A stretch of 64,000 nt of DNA from Ancylobacter crimeensis (GCF_023016805.1 NZ_JALKCH010000004.1:1-64000), one strand, 5' to 3'; shown: positions 23,124 through 33,209, counted from the stretch's first letter. Numbers and translations: made by a program. The notes: generated by a model not told the origin, from the sequence alone.

Positions 23124-25310
23124 TCATGCTTCGGCTATATTTGGTCGGCTATAACGCTCTTGTTCGAGCGGCAGCGTGATGCAGGTCGTCAGCCCCGGTG
23201 CGTTGGCCTTTTCGTCCATGGTGCCCTGAAGATCGCCGACCATGGCGCGCAGCATGCGGCTGCCGAAACCCTCGCGGGTGCCCAGCTTGCCGCCCCCCTG
23301 GTCGCTGACGCTGAGCGCGACGGTTTCGCCCTCAAGGCCGAGATCCAGCCGCACCGGTCCGGGCGCCCCGCCATAGGCGTATTTGGCGGTATTGAGCATG
23401 AGCTCGGTCACGATGAGGCCCAGCTTCACCGCGCGATCGGGATTGAGGTGGATCGGCTCGAGGGCGAGGGTGAGATGGTCCAGCCACGATTCCCCGCCCA
23501 TGGATGACGCCAGCTCCCGCGCCAGCTCACCGAGATAGTCGGCGAGATCGACCTCTTCGAGCGCATGCGAGCTGTGGAGTTGGCGATGAACGAGCGCGAC
23601 TGCCGCGACGCGCCGCTGGGCCTCTTCCAGGTCCGCATGAACATCGCTCGTGCCCGCGCCGCGCGCCTGCAGCCGCAGGAAGGCGGAAACGAGCTGCAGG
23701 CTGTTCTGAACGCGATGGTTCACTTCGCGAATGAGGTAATCCTTGTGCTGCAGCAGCCGCTCATTCTCCGCCACCGTGGCCGTGAGCTGCCGGTTCAGTT
23801 CGCGCATGCAGCGGTTGCGTTGTGCTTCGACGAGCGCTTCGACCAGCCGTGCCACGCCTTCGCGGGAGACGGTGGACCATGGGCGGGAGCGCCCGCGCAC
23901 CATTTCGCTCCACGCTTCGAAGGACGCGCGGGGATTGAGGATTTCACCCGGGCCGACCTGCAGCGCCTTGTGCGGGTTGCCGGCCCATTTCACGATTTCC
24001 GGGCTTTCCGCGCGCAGCCAGAGCAGCGTCAGCGGCGCATGCCCGGCAATCTTCGTCGCGAGCAGCCCGCTGGCATGCGTCGCATAGGCGGCGGCGGGAT
24101 GATGGAGCTGCGGAAGTTCATGGCTGCAGACGATCTCGCCCTCGGGAGCCCGAGCGACCCAATCCGCCAGTTCCCGAAGCGCCTGGACATCCGGCACATG
24201 GCCGGTGGCATGGACCTGATCCCGGGTGACGATGACGAACCCGTCGGCTTCGAAGGCCGAACACAGCCGCTCGGCTTGCTGTAGCAGTATGTCGAGAATC
24301 GACATGTCGCCGCCGAGATCGCGATCGAGCAGATCGAGAATGGCGCGAAGCGCGTTGCGCTCCTGCGGTTCTGCCTGTTCGTCGCGTATGCGCAGCTGCC
24401 GGGCAAAGCCGCTTGCGAGGGTCTGGGCGGCGAGGCGCCACTCATAGGCCAGCGCGCGGGGCGTGCGGTTGTGGCAGGCGACAAGACCCCACAGCCGATC
24501 GTTCACAACGATCGAGATCGACGCCGAGGCGCCCACGCCCATGTTGCGCATATATTGCAGGTGGATCGGCGACACGCTGCGCACGGCGATGTCGCTCATG
24601 TCGAACGGCCTGCCGACTGCCGTAGCGGTACGCAGCGGGGAGGGCGCGTAGTTCACGTCCGGAATGGCGCGGACGCGGTTGCGCAGATAGAGCGCGCGGG
24701 CCTGGGCCGGAATGTCGGAAGCCGGAAAGTGATGGTTCAGGAACGAGCCCAGTTCGCCGCCGAGCGACTCGCCCAGCACCACGCCGGATTCATCGTCGAG
24801 GAAGCGATAGATCATCACCCGATCGAAGCGGGTGAGCGTGCGGAACGCCTTCGCAGCCTCATCGCACAGGCTGGGCAGATCCGGCGCGGTTTCGAACAGC
24901 ATGGCCGCCGTGTCGAGTTCCCCCAGCATTTCGGCGGCGAAAAGCCGTTCGGCGGGAGCGGGTTCCAGCTCGACCGCGATGCCCTGCGAGGTCCGGCGCA
25001 GCACGGCGTCGAACATCTCGCGCGAACCGCGTATTCCGGCGAGCCGCTGGCCGACGCCCGGCGGAAGCTTCTGCACGATGGCTTCGACGCTCTGGCCGAG
25101 AAGGCGTGACAAAGGCTGATTGAACCAGTCCGTCGCCAGCCGTCCCTCGACGTCGCCGGCCACGGCGAAGATGCGCAATGTCGCGCTGTCGGCAACAAGC
25201 AGAAGGCCGTGTGGCTGGATCGAGCCGGGAATGTGGATCGGCTCGCGGTCACAGGCCGAGGCGAGGAGCGCCGGGGCCGATGGTGCCATGTCGTCCGTTT
25301 GCGTCGTCAT
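23124..25310 (-). CDS. Bacteriophytochrome sensor histidine kinase (HisKA_2 type)
   Basis: 728-residue red/far-red photoreceptor kinase. The N-terminal PAS domain starts CDREPIHIPGSIQPHG; the Cys (about residue 20) is the biliverdin attachment site of bacterial phytochromes. The GAF domain contains FPASDIPAQARALYLRNRVR with the PASDIP motif that holds the chromophore, and a PHY domain follows. The output module is an HWE/HisKA_2 kinase: LIREVNHRVQNSLQLVSAFL carries the phosphorylated His, and VTELMLNTAKYAYGG begins the ATPase domain. The start at 25310 avoids a 13-residue extension. No heme oxygenase or response regulator lies beside it. The HWE/HisKA_2 group often acts in general stress signalling, which is possible but not shown here. 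Confidence 0.95.
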   Translation of the reverse strand: MTTQTDDMAPSAPALLASACDREPIHIPGSIQPHGLLLVADSATLRIFAVAGDVEGRLATDWFNQPLSRLLGQSVEAIVQKLPPGVGQRLAGIRGSREMFDAVLRRTSQGIAVELEPAPAERLFAAEMLGELDTAAMLFETAPDLPSLCDEAAKAFRTLTRFDRVMIYRFLDDESGVVLGESLGGELGSFLNHHFPASDIPAQARALYLRNRVRAIPDVNYAPSPLRTATAVGRPFDMSDIAVRSVSPIHLQYMRNMGVGASASISIVVNDRLWGLVACHNRTPRALAYEWRLAAQTLASGFARQLRIRDEQAEPQERNALRAILDLLDRDLGGDMSILDILLQQAERLCSAFEADGFVIVTRDQVHATGHVPDVQALRELADWVARAPEGEIVCSHELPQLHHPAAAYATHASGLLATKIAGHAPLTLLWLRAESPEIVKWAGNPHKALQVGPGEILNPRASFEAWSEMVRGRSRPWSTVSREGVARLVEALVEAQRNRCMRELNRQLTATVAENERLLQHKDYLIREVNHRVQNSLQLVSAFLRLQARGAGTSDVHADLEEAQRRVAAVALVHRQLHSSHALEEVDLADYLGELARELASSMGGESWLDHLTLALEPIHLNPDRAVKLGLIVTELMLNTAKYAYGGAPGPVRLDLGLEGETVALSVSDQGGGKLGTREGFGSRMLRAMVGDLQGTMDEKANAPGLTTCITLPLEQERYSRPNIAEA

Positions 25311-25437
25311 CCCATCATCACGCAGCTCGGGCTTTTCACCTCTTCGCATATTCGCAGGCGAAGCGCGATGGCTGTTCGCAGAGCGATGACGCAGGTCGAC
25401 GCCGCCGCGCGGGAGGCGCGGCGGCGTGAAAAGATGA

Positions 25438-26490
25438 TCAGGCGCCGGCCAGCGTCGCCATGTCGATCACGAAGCGGTAGCGCACATCGGCGCGCTCCAT
25501 CCGCTCGAAGGCGTGATTGATCTCATCCATGCGGATCATCTCCACCTCGGGCAGCACGCCCTTCGCGGCGCAGAAATCGAGCATTTCCTGCGTTTCCGCG
25601 ATGCCGCCAATCGGGGAGGCGGCAATACGGCGACGACCGAACAGCAAAGGAAGGGTGCTGGGCTCGTCCAGCAGCCCAAGCTGGCCGACCAGCACCAGAG
25701 TCGCGTCGATGTCGAGCAGCGGGAGATAGGGGTTGATGTCGTGCTTCACCGGCACGGTGTCGATGATGAGGTCGAAGCTCGACCCCGCCGCCATCATCGC
25801 CTCGGGGTCGGAGGAGACGAGCAACCGGGTGGCGCCCAGCGCCAGCGCGTCGGCTTCCTTGTCCTTGGTGCGGCTCAGCACGGTGACCTCCGCGCCCATG
25901 GCGGCCGCGAGCTTGACCGCCATGTGGCCGAGGCCGCCGAGCCCGACGACGCCGACCCGGTTGCCGGCTTCAACGCCCCATGTGCGCAGCGGCGAATAGG
26001 TGGTGATGCCGGCGCAGAGCAAGGGTGCGGCCTTGGCGATGTCGAGGCCATCCGGCACCTTCAACACGAATTCCTCGCGACAGACGAGATGCTTGGAATA
26101 GCCGCCATAGGTCGGCTCGCAGGTGATGCGGTCCTTGTCGGCATAGGTCTGGGTCATGCCCTTGCGGCAGAGCTGCTCGCGGCCCTTGCGACACTGGTCG
26201 CATTCAAGGCACGAATCCACCATGCACCCGACCGCGACCGCATCGCCGACCTTGTAGCGGCTCACATCCGAGCCGACCGCGGTCACCCGGCCGACGATCT
26301 CATGGCCGGGCACGAGCGGATAGGTCGCAAATCCCCAGTCATTGCGTGACTGGTGCAGGTCCGAATGGCAGACGCCGCAATAGAGGATCTCCATCGCGAC
26401 ATCATTGGCGCGCAGGTCGCGGCGCTCGAATTCGAACGGGGCGAGAGGGGTCGTGTTGCTCTGGGCGGCAAAGCCGAATGTCTTCATCAT
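25438..26490 (-). CDS. Zinc-dependent NAD(P) alcohol dehydrogenase (YahK/CAD-like)
   Basis: 350-residue medium-chain dehydrogenase. Catalytic-zinc ligands are in CGVCHSDLHQ and PGHEIVG, and the structural zinc site is the four-Cys lobe CLECDQCRKGREQLC. The nucleotide-binding motif is GLGGLGHMAVKLA. The subgroup is that of cinnamyl-alcohol/aldehyde reductases such as YahK, usually NADPH-dependent. It is transcribed away from the phytochrome gene's start in the same direction, with a 127-base gap. Two adjacent start codons (26490 and 26487) cannot be told apart. Substrate unknown; aldehyde detoxification is the common role. Confidence 0.93.
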   Translation of the reverse strand: MMKTFGFAAQSNTTPLAPFEFERRDLRANDVAMEILYCGVCHSDLHQSRNDWGFATYPLVPGHEIVGRVTAVGSDVSRYKVGDAVAVGCMVDSCLECDQCRKGREQLCRKGMTQTYADKDRITCEPTYGGYSKHLVCREEFVLKVPDGLDIAKAAPLLCAGITTYSPLRTWGVEAGNRVGVVGLGGLGHMAVKLAAAMGAEVTVLSRTKDKEADALALGATRLLVSSDPEAMMAAGSSFDLIIDTVPVKHDINPYLPLLDIDATLVLVGQLGLLDEPSTLPLLFGRRRIAASPIGGIAETQEMLDFCAAKGVLPEVEMIRMDEINHAFERMERADVRYRFVIDMATLAGA

Positions 26491-26516
26491 CTGAATCCCG
26501 TGCTTTCAGGCCATGA

Positions 26517-26924
26517 TCAGGAACGGGGCGCCGTTTCGCCCAGATAGTCCGCGTCGGCGACCTTCTCCAACCAGTCGACGACCTTGCCGTCCTTCATCTC
26601 GGCGATGGCGAGGTGGCTCATGGCGCAGTGGGCGGCGGCGCCGTGCCAGTGCTTTTCGCCCGGCGCGAACCAGACGATGTCGCCGGGCCGGATCTCCTCG
26701 ACCGGACCACCTTCTCGCTGGGCACGGCCGACGCCGGAGAGTACCAGAATGGTCTGGCCGAGCGGATGGGTGTGCCATGCGGTACGGGCGCCCGGTTCAA
26801 AGGTGACCGTCGCCCCGCTGAGCGCTCCGCTTCCGGTGAAGGGTGCGTCGATCCGCACGGTGCCGGTGAAGTAGGCCTCCGGACCGGACCTGGACGATTC
26901 GGTGCCGCTGCGTGTGATGTTCAT
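26517..26924 (-). CDS. Cupin-domain protein
   Basis: 135-residue single-domain cupin. Metal ligands are expected in AWHTHPLGQTILVLSG (two His) and in the second motif GEKHWHGAAAHCAMSHLAI. Relatives are annotated as cupins linked to carboxymuconolactone-decarboxylase-like or quercetinase-like proteins, without defined reactions. ATG 26924 follows a GGAG with good spacing; a longer open frame from 27005 is Arg-rich and not conserved-looking. The 26 bases before the alcohol dehydrogenase gene suggest co-transcription with it. Confidence 0.88.
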   Translation of the reverse strand: MNITRSGTESSRSGPEAYFTGTVRIDAPFTGSGALSGATVTFEPGARTAWHTHPLGQTILVLSGVGRAQREGGPVEEIRPGDIVWFAPGEKHWHGAAAHCAMSHLAIAEMKDGKVVDWLEKVADADYLGETAPRS

Positions 26925-27097
26925 GATCAAGCTCCGCACGCTTTCGATCTGTCGCCTGATGGCCGATCTGTCGCCTGATGGCGCAGGGCGCACTCTACCG
27001 GGCACCGCGCCGCGGGATTAGCCGCAGCACGGCGCATGGACTTATGCGGCACTTTCATGAATGGCCGATGTAGCCGTGAAGCGGGGCATCGCGCGCC

Positions 27098-30000
27098 TTA
27101 TGTGGAGGCCGGCTCCTTCTCGCGCACCAGGGTCACATACAGCACCGGCAGGAAGATCAGCGTCAGCAGGGTCGCCACGAGCAGGCCGCCCATGATGGCA
27201 AAGGCCATCGGACCCCAGAACACCGTCGGCGCGATCGGGATCATGCCCAGCACGGTGGAGACCGCGGTGAGCATGATGGGCCGGAAGCGGGACTGGCTCG
27301 CATCCATCGCCGCATCGCGCACGCTCTTGCCGTCGGCCCGTTCCGCCTCGATCTGCCCGATCAGGATCACCGCGTTCTTGATGATCATCCCGATCAGCGC
27401 CAGCACGCCGAGGATGGCGACGAAGCCGAGCGGGCGGTTCGAGACCAGCAGCGCCAGCACCACGCCGATGAGGCCGAGTGGAGCGACCGAGATGACGAGG
27501 CTGAGCAGGGTGAAGCCGCGGAGCTGGAACATCAGGACGGTGAGCATGATGAAGAGCATCAGCGGCACCACGGCGACGACCGAGGCGAGCGACTTGGCGC
27601 TCTCCTCCACCGTACCGCCCACCTCGATGCGATAGCCGGGCGGCAGGGTGGCGGCGAGCGCGTCGATCTTCGGCTGCAGCGTGCTCACCACCTCGTCCGG
27701 CAGAACGCCCGGGGCGACGTCGGCCTGCACCGTGAGGCTCGGTACCCGGTCGCGACGCCAGACCAGCGGATAGCTCTGCTCATAGTCGAAGGTGGCGAAC
27801 TGACTGAGCGGCACCGTCCGGCCGCCCGCAACGGGCACCTGCACGGAGCGCAGCGTCTCGAGCGAGACGCGCTCCTCCCCGGTGGCGCGAAGCATCACGT
27901 CCACCAGATAGATGCCGTCGCGCACCTGCGTCACCGGCACGCCCGTCACCATGGTATTGAGCACGGTGCCGATCGCTTCCGAAGAGAGGCCGAGGCGGCG
28001 CGCCTCGTCCTGGTTCACCCGGATGCGGATCTCGCGGGACGGTTGGATCCAGTCGTAGTTCACATGCACGGCGCGCGGATCTGACGCCATGACCGCGGCG
28101 AGCTTGTAGGCGATGTCGCGCACCTGCGAGAGATCGGCGCCGAGCACGCGATACTGCACCGGCCAGCCGACCGGCGGCCCGAGCTCCAGCGGATAGACGC
28201 GGGAGACAATATTGGGGAACTGCTCGGCGAGCAGGGTTTCGAGCCGCTTGTGCAGCCGCTCGCGCGCCGGCAGATCCTTCGCCACAACCACGGCCTGGGC
28301 GAAGAAGTCGTTCGGCAGTTGCGCGTTCAGCGGCAGGTAGAAGCGGATCGCACCCTCGCCGACATAGTCGCTCCAGCGCTCGATGTCCGGATCGCCCTTC
28401 AGCGCGGCGTCGAAGCGTTCGACGGCGGTCTGCGTCGCGTGGATCGAGGCATTCTGCGGCAGGCTGAGGTCGACCAGCAGTTCCGGCCGGTCCGAGGACG
28501 GGAAGAACTGCGAAGGGATCAGCGGGATGAGCAGCACCGAGCCGACGAAGGCCGCAACCGTGACGGCGATGGTGATCCAGCGCGCGGCAATCGCCTTCGA
28601 CAGGAAGGACCGGTAGACCCGCATGATCCGGCCGGGCTCGCTGCTGGCCCCGGCCTTGGGCGGGCGCAGGATCATGATGCCCATCAGCGGGGCGAACAGC
28701 ACCGCCACCAGCCAGGACACCAGCAGCGCGATGCTGACCACGGCGAACAGCGAGAAGGTGTATTCGCCGGCCGAGCTCTTCGCGAAGCCGACCGGGACGA
28801 AACCGGCGATGGTCACCAGCGTGCCCGCGAGCATGGCGAAGGCATAGGCCTTGAAGGCGTAGGTCGCTGCCTTTTCCGGCGGCTCGCCGAGTGCCAGCCG
28901 GTTGATCGTGGCGTCGGTCGTGGTCATCGCGTCGTCGACCATGAGGGCGAGGGCGATGATCAGCGCACCCAGCGAGATGCGCTGCATGTCGATGCCGACC
29001 AGCTCCATGATCGAGAACACGGCCGCGAGCGTGAGCGGGATCGACAGCGCGACGATCAGGCCGGGCCGCACGCCGAGTGCGATGAAGCTGACGACGAGAA
29101 TGATCGCGATGGCCTGCCAGAGCGATTCCATGAATTCGGAGATCGCGCCCTTCACCGTGACGGCCTGATCGGCAACGAGGTGGGGCTCGATGCCGATGGG
29201 CAGATCGGCCGTGATGGCAGCCATCTCGCGTTCGATGTTGGCGCCGAGCGCGAGAATATCGCCGCCCTCCTTCATCGCGATGGCGAGGCCGAGAGCCGGT
29301 TGGCCATTGACGCGGAACATGGGCTGCGGCGGATCCACGAAACCACGCCGCACCGTCGCGATGTCCGAGAGCCGCAGCATGCGGCCGCCGACGGCGAAAT
29401 TGATGTTCGCGATGTCCTGTTCGGAACCGAAGGCGCCCGAGACTTCGAGGGCGAGCTTCTCGTCGCCGGTCTGGATGACGCCGGAGGGCTGCACCACGTT
29501 CTGGCTGCGCAGGGCCGCGATCAGCGCCGTGCGGTCAATGCCCATGGCGGCGAGCTGCTGGTTCGAGAACTCGACGAAGATGCGCTCGTCCTGCGCGCCG
29601 AGGATCTGGATCTGCTCGACATCGGGAACGTGCAGCAGGCGGTCGCGCGCCGCTTCCACCTGATCGCGCAGTTCACGCTGGGTGAAGCCGTCGGCGGTGA
29701 AGCCATAGATCAGGCCGAACGTGTCGCCGAACTCGTCATTGAAGCCGGGCCCCACGACGCCGGCGGGCAAGGTCCGGCGCATATCGGCGACGCGCTTGCG
29801 CACCTGGTACCAGATGTCCGGCACCTCGTCGGCCGTGGTGGAACCCTTCAGGTTGACGAAGATCGTGGTCAGGCCCGGCCTTGTATAGCTGCGCAGGAAA
29901 TCGAGCTGCGGGGTTTCCTGCAGCGTCCGCTCAAGCCGTTCCGTCACCTGCTGGAGCGTGTCGTCGATGCCCGCGCCCGGCCACGCGGCCTGCACCACCA

Positions 30001-30139
30001 TGGTCTTGATGATGAAGGACGGATCCTCGCTCCGGCCGAGCCGGACATAGGACATGACGCCCGCCGCCACCACGACGAGCATGAAGTACACGACCAGCGA
30101 ACGCTGGCGCAGCGCCCATTCCGACAGGTTGAAGCGCAT
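27098..30139 (-). CDS. RND-family efflux permease (AcrB/MexF-like)
   Basis: 1013-residue proton-driven exporter with the standard layout: TM1, a large periplasmic loop, TM2-6, TM7, a second loop and TM8-12. The proton-relay Asp pair is in ALMVDDAMTT of TM4. The start MRFNLSEWALRQRSLVVYFM is common to the subgroup that pairs with lipoprotein adaptors. ATG 30139 overlaps the adaptor stop in TGATG; the GTG just before it is a possible alternative. No outer-membrane channel gene is adjacent, so the pump presumably uses a TolC encoded elsewhere. Drug or solvent substrates cannot be predicted. Confidence 0.95.
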   Translation of the reverse strand: MRFNLSEWALRQRSLVVYFMLVVVAAGVMSYVRLGRSEDPSFIIKTMVVQAAWPGAGIDDTLQQVTERLERTLQETPQLDFLRSYTRPGLTTIFVNLKGSTTADEVPDIWYQVRKRVADMRRTLPAGVVGPGFNDEFGDTFGLIYGFTADGFTQRELRDQVEAARDRLLHVPDVEQIQILGAQDERIFVEFSNQQLAAMGIDRTALIAALRSQNVVQPSGVIQTGDEKLALEVSGAFGSEQDIANINFAVGGRMLRLSDIATVRRGFVDPPQPMFRVNGQPALGLAIAMKEGGDILALGANIEREMAAITADLPIGIEPHLVADQAVTVKGAISEFMESLWQAIAIILVVSFIALGVRPGLIVALSIPLTLAAVFSIMELVGIDMQRISLGALIIALALMVDDAMTTTDATINRLALGEPPEKAATYAFKAYAFAMLAGTLVTIAGFVPVGFAKSSAGEYTFSLFAVVSIALLVSWLVAVLFAPLMGIMILRPPKAGASSEPGRIMRVYRSFLSKAIAARWITIAVTVAAFVGSVLLIPLIPSQFFPSSDRPELLVDLSLPQNASIHATQTAVERFDAALKGDPDIERWSDYVGEGAIRFYLPLNAQLPNDFFAQAVVVAKDLPARERLHKRLETLLAEQFPNIVSRVYPLELGPPVGWPVQYRVLGADLSQVRDIAYKLAAVMASDPRAVHVNYDWIQPSREIRIRVNQDEARRLGLSSEAIGTVLNTMVTGVPVTQVRDGIYLVDVMLRATGEERVSLETLRSVQVPVAGGRTVPLSQFATFDYEQSYPLVWRRDRVPSLTVQADVAPGVLPDEVVSTLQPKIDALAATLPPGYRIEVGGTVEESAKSLASVVAVVPLMLFIMLTVLMFQLRGFTLLSLVISVAPLGLIGVVLALLVSNRPLGFVAILGVLALIGMIIKNAVILIGQIEAERADGKSVRDAAMDASQSRFRPIMLTAVSTVLGMIPIAPTVFWGPMAFAIMGGLLVATLLTLIFLPVLYVTLVREKEPAST

Positions 30140-31257
30140 CACGAACCCGCCCCGAGAAGGCGGACCGCCTGGCCCGGATGCAGCGCCTGCACGCCGGCCG
30201 TCACCACCACATCGCCGGGCGCAAGGCCGGAGGCGATGCTGACGGTGGCCGGGTTGAAGCGCGCGATCTCCACGTTGCGCAGGGCGACCGTGTTCGCCTT
30301 GGGATCGACGACCCAGACGGCGGGGCGATCATTCACCGCGGTCAGCGCGGAGGCGGGGACGGAAATGCCGGCGCTGCCCTCGAGCTCCACCCGGCCGGCC
30401 ACCGAGGCGCCGAGGCGCATCGCGGCCGGCGGGTTGTCGAGACCGACGCGGACGCGGAAGGTGCGGGTCACGGGATCGGCCTGCGGGGACACTTCCCGCA
30501 CCCTCCCGGTCGTTTTCACCGAGGGATCGTCGGTGAGCGAAACCGTGACCACCGGATCGGCGGGGGCGGCGCGGAGCAGCGAGGCGGGAACGTCGAAGAC
30601 CGCGTCGCGGCCGTCCTTGCGCGCAAGCTGGACAATCATCTGGCCCGCCTGCGCCACCTCGCCAGGTTCGGCACCCCTGCCGGTGACGACGCCGGGAGCG
30701 TCGGCCAGCAATTCGGTGTAGCCGAGATTGTCCTGTGCGATCTTGAGCTGGGCGGCCGCATCGTCCAGCGCCGCGGTCGCCGAGCGCAGGCCCTGCTGCG
30801 CGTCGTCGAAATTCGCCCGCGTGGTGAACCCGCTGCTCAGCAGGCGTTGCTGGCGGTCGAAATGATTCTGCGCCTGCACCAGCCGTCCTTCGGCGGCGCT
30901 GATCGCGGCCTGCGCCGAGCGCAGGCTGTTCTGGGCATTCTGGGGATCAAGGCGGCCGATGACCTGACCGGCCTTCACCGTGTCGCCGACATTCACCAGC
31001 CGTTCGATCATGCGTCCCGAAACGCGGAATGCCAGGGACACCTCGTCCTCGGCCTGCACGTCGCCGGTGAGAGAGACAGTGTCGCCATTGTGCCCCTGTT
31101 CCACGGTGACGGTTCGTACCGGGCGGGGATCGGGCTTGGCCGCCTCCTGGTTGTCCGAGCAGCCGGCTCCCAGCAATGCAAGAGCAAGCACGATGCCCGC
31201 AGGCAGCCGGGTGGCCGGCCGAAACGAACCGGACGGAAGGCGGGATATCTCGTTCAT
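30139..31257 (-). CDS. RND efflux periplasmic adaptor (membrane fusion lipoprotein)
   Basis: 372-residue adaptor linking the RND pump to an outer-membrane channel. A lipobox LLGAGC gives a lipidated Cys near residue 33. The barrel-sandwich (lipoyl-like) halves flank a helical hairpin (about 95-185, with SLRSAQAAISAAEGRLVQAQ). Beta-barrel and membrane-proximal domains follow. ATG 31257 places the signal correctly; the upstream 33 residues lack signal character. It is first in the two-gene operon and runs directly into the permease. No TetR-type repressor is found nearby, so its control is not visible here. Confidence 0.94.
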   Translation of the reverse strand: MNEISRLPSGSFRPATRLPAGIVLALALLGAGCSDNQEAAKPDPRPVRTVTVEQGHNGDTVSLTGDVQAEDEVSLAFRVSGRMIERLVNVGDTVKAGQVIGRLDPQNAQNSLRSAQAAISAAEGRLVQAQNHFDRQQRLLSSGFTTRANFDDAQQGLRSATAALDDAAAQLKIAQDNLGYTELLADAPGVVTGRGAEPGEVAQAGQMIVQLARKDGRDAVFDVPASLLRAAPADPVVTVSLTDDPSVKTTGRVREVSPQADPVTRTFRVRVGLDNPPAAMRLGASVAGRVELEGSAGISVPASALTAVNDRPAVWVVDPKANTVALRNVEIARFNPATVSIASGLAPGDVVVTAGVQALHPGQAVRLLGAGS

Positions 31258-31403
31258 GTAAGTCCTGCTCAGATTCGCCGGCGCGGCATCGGTGACCATC
31301 GTCCCTACGATGGAACCGTCATATTGCACCCATTTAACGCAGGATGGCATGCGCAATCCAGATGACCCGGATGCGTGGATGCCGCCACTGGTGAGCGTCG
31401 TCT

Positions 31404-31727
31404 TCAGCGCGTCCGGACCCAGCGGCCGGGCTCATAGACCCAGGCGCCACGCCGCAGGACCCAGCGGGGGCCGACGAAATGATGGCCGGCGCGGTTGCGG
31501 TCCCAATACCCGTCCGACCACCGCCACTGGCCGTGGCTCCAGTTCCAGTGGCCCGGCACCCAGGTATAGCCGCGGCGGCGCGGCGGAACCGGCTCGCGGC
31601 GCGGTGCGGGGGGCGCTCCGGGGGGACGGCCCTGTGCCTCGGCGTCGGTCGAGATGGCAAGCGAGGCGAGGGGAGCAAGGGCCCCGGCTGCCAGCAGACC
31701 AGCCAGGAGGGAACGGCGATCAATCAT
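31404..31727 (-). CDS. YXWGXW-repeat-type secreted small protein
   Basis: 107-residue exported protein. The signal has twin arginines (DRRSLLAGLLAAGALAPLASLA) and the mature region is Pro/Arg-rich, then dense in Trp/Gly/Tyr: GYTWVPGHWNW, GQWRWSDGYWDR, GAWVYEPGRWV. These are W-x-W-type repeats found in small envelope proteins of unknown function. AAGGAG lies 7 bases before ATG 31727. Only 23 bases separate it from the stop of the second arcD, so it is probably the last gene of the arc transcript. A link to arginine metabolism is not evident. Confidence 0.85.
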   Translation of the reverse strand: MIDRRSLLAGLLAAGALAPLASLAISTDAEAQGRPPGAPPAPRREPVPPRRRGYTWVPGHWNWSHGQWRWSDGYWDRNRAGHHFVGPRWVLRRGAWVYEPGRWVRTR

Positions 31728-31750
31728 GGGCAACTCCTTGGGCAACGCAT

Positions 31751-33181
31751 TCAGATGAGGATGCGGCCGGTGACAAGGCCTGCCACCGCCACGACGGCTC
31801 CGGCCGCGGCCACGGCGAACAGCAGCATCTCGGAGGGCTGAAACACCCGGTGTCCGCGCTCGCGCTGGGCGATGACGAACAGCACGGTGCCGGGGGCGTA
31901 GATCGTAAGCGACAGCAGGAGGAAGGAAAGGCCGCCGGCATAGATGAGCCCGGCGGTATAGACCGTCGCAAGCGTTGCCCGCATCAGATCCGTCGATCGG
32001 CCCTTGGTCCGCGCGCCATAGCTCTCCCCGGTCCATGCCAGCTTCAGCGCATAGGCCGCCGTAAGCAGATAGGGCAGCAGGATCATCGAGGAGGTGAGCT
32101 TCAACGCGAGAAGGAAGGCCTGCTCGGCGAACAGTGTCAGGATCAGGAAGGTCTGGATCAGAAGGTTGGTCAGCCACAGCGCCGCGAACGGCACCTTGTT
32201 CCGGTTTTCCGCGGCGAGGAAGGCCGGCATGCTTTCCATGCGCGCCGCCGAATACAGCACCTCCGCGGCCAGCAGCGACCACGACAGATAGGCGCCCAGC
32301 ACCGAGATGATCAGCCCGACGCTGACGAAGACCGCGCCCCACGGTCCGACCACCGCCTGCAGTACGCCGGCCATGGACGGGTTGCGCAGCGCCGCCAGAT
32401 CAGGGCGCAGCATCACGCCGTAGGACAGCATGGTGACCAGCACCAGCAGGCACAGCACGCCGAGGAAGCCGAGCAGCGTGGCAATACCGACATCCTCGCG
32501 GCGGCGGGCATAGCGCGAATACACGCTTGCCCCTTCGATGCCGACGAACACGAACACCGTCACCAGCATGGTCCCGCGCACCTGCGAGAACAGGCCCGCA
32601 TCTTCCAGTCCCGGCCCGCCATAGAAATTCGCGGCGAACACATCGGCCTTGAAGCCGATGCCGACGAATACCAGGAAGATGAGGATGGGGATGATCTTGG
32701 CGACAGTGACGAGGGTGTTGATGAAGGCGGCTTCCTTTACCCCGCGCAGGATGAGGAAGTGCACCACCCATACGCCAACAGAGGAGATCGCGACGGCGGG
32801 AATGGTGTTGCCGTCCCCGAAGACGGGAAACAGCGCGCCGAGGGTCGACTTGATCAGCACCCAGTAGGACACGTTGCCGAGGCAGCAGACGGTCCAGTAG
32901 CCCAGCGCCGAGAGAAAGCCGGGATAATTGCCGAAGCCGGCCTTGGCATAGGCATAGACACCGGCATCGAGCTCCGGCTTGCGGCGCGACAGGCTCTGGA
33001 ACACGAAGGCCAGCATCAGCATGCCGCCGCCGGCGATCGCCCAGGCGATGAGCGCGCCGAGCCCGCCGGTCACTCGTCCGAAGGTCTGCGGCAGCGAGAA
33101 GATGCCCGCTCCCACCATGGACCCCACCACCATGGCGGTGAGGGTGGGCAGGGCAAATTTCGACGGCGCCGTTTCAGCCAT
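31751..33181 (-). CDS. arcD: Arginine:ornithine antiporter-type APC permease (ArcD paralogue 1)
   Basis: 476-residue amino-acid permease of the basic-amino-acid/polyamine antiporter group, with about 12-13 membrane segments. The substrate-site motif near the N-terminus is [12 protein letters not shown]. It shares long stretches with the permease at 34517-35950, for example [13 protein letters not shown] versus [13 protein letters not shown], so the two are paralogues. Placed directly after arcA it probably exchanges arginine for ornithine or citrulline across the inner membrane. Two paralogues around one deiminase may differ in exported product, which is inference. Confidence 0.9.
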   Translation of the reverse strand: MAETAPSKFALPTLTAMVVGSMVGAGIFSLPQTFGRVTGGLGALIAWAIAGGGMLMLAFVFQSLSRRKPELDAGVYAYAKAGFGNYPGFLSALGYWTVCCLGNVSYWVLIKSTLGALFPVFGDGNTIPAVAISSVGVWVVHFLILRGVKEAAFINTLVTVAKIIPILIFLVFVGIGFKADVFAANFYGGPGLEDAGLFSQVRGTMLVTVFVFVGIEGASVYSRYARRREDVGIATLLGFLGVLCLLVLVTMLSYGVMLRPDLAALRNPSMAGVLQAVVGPWGAVFVSVGLIISVLGAYLSWSLLAAEVLYSAARMESMPAFLAAENRNKVPFAALWLTNLLIQTFLILTLFAEQAFLLALKLTSSMILLPYLLTAAYALKLAWTGESYGARTKGRSTDLMRATLATVYTAGLIYAGGLSFLLLSLTIYAPGTVLFVIAQRERGHRVFQPSEMLLFAVAAAGAVVAVAGLVTGRILI

Positions 33182-33209
33182 TTCATTACCGACAGGCAGG
33201 AGACGAGCG

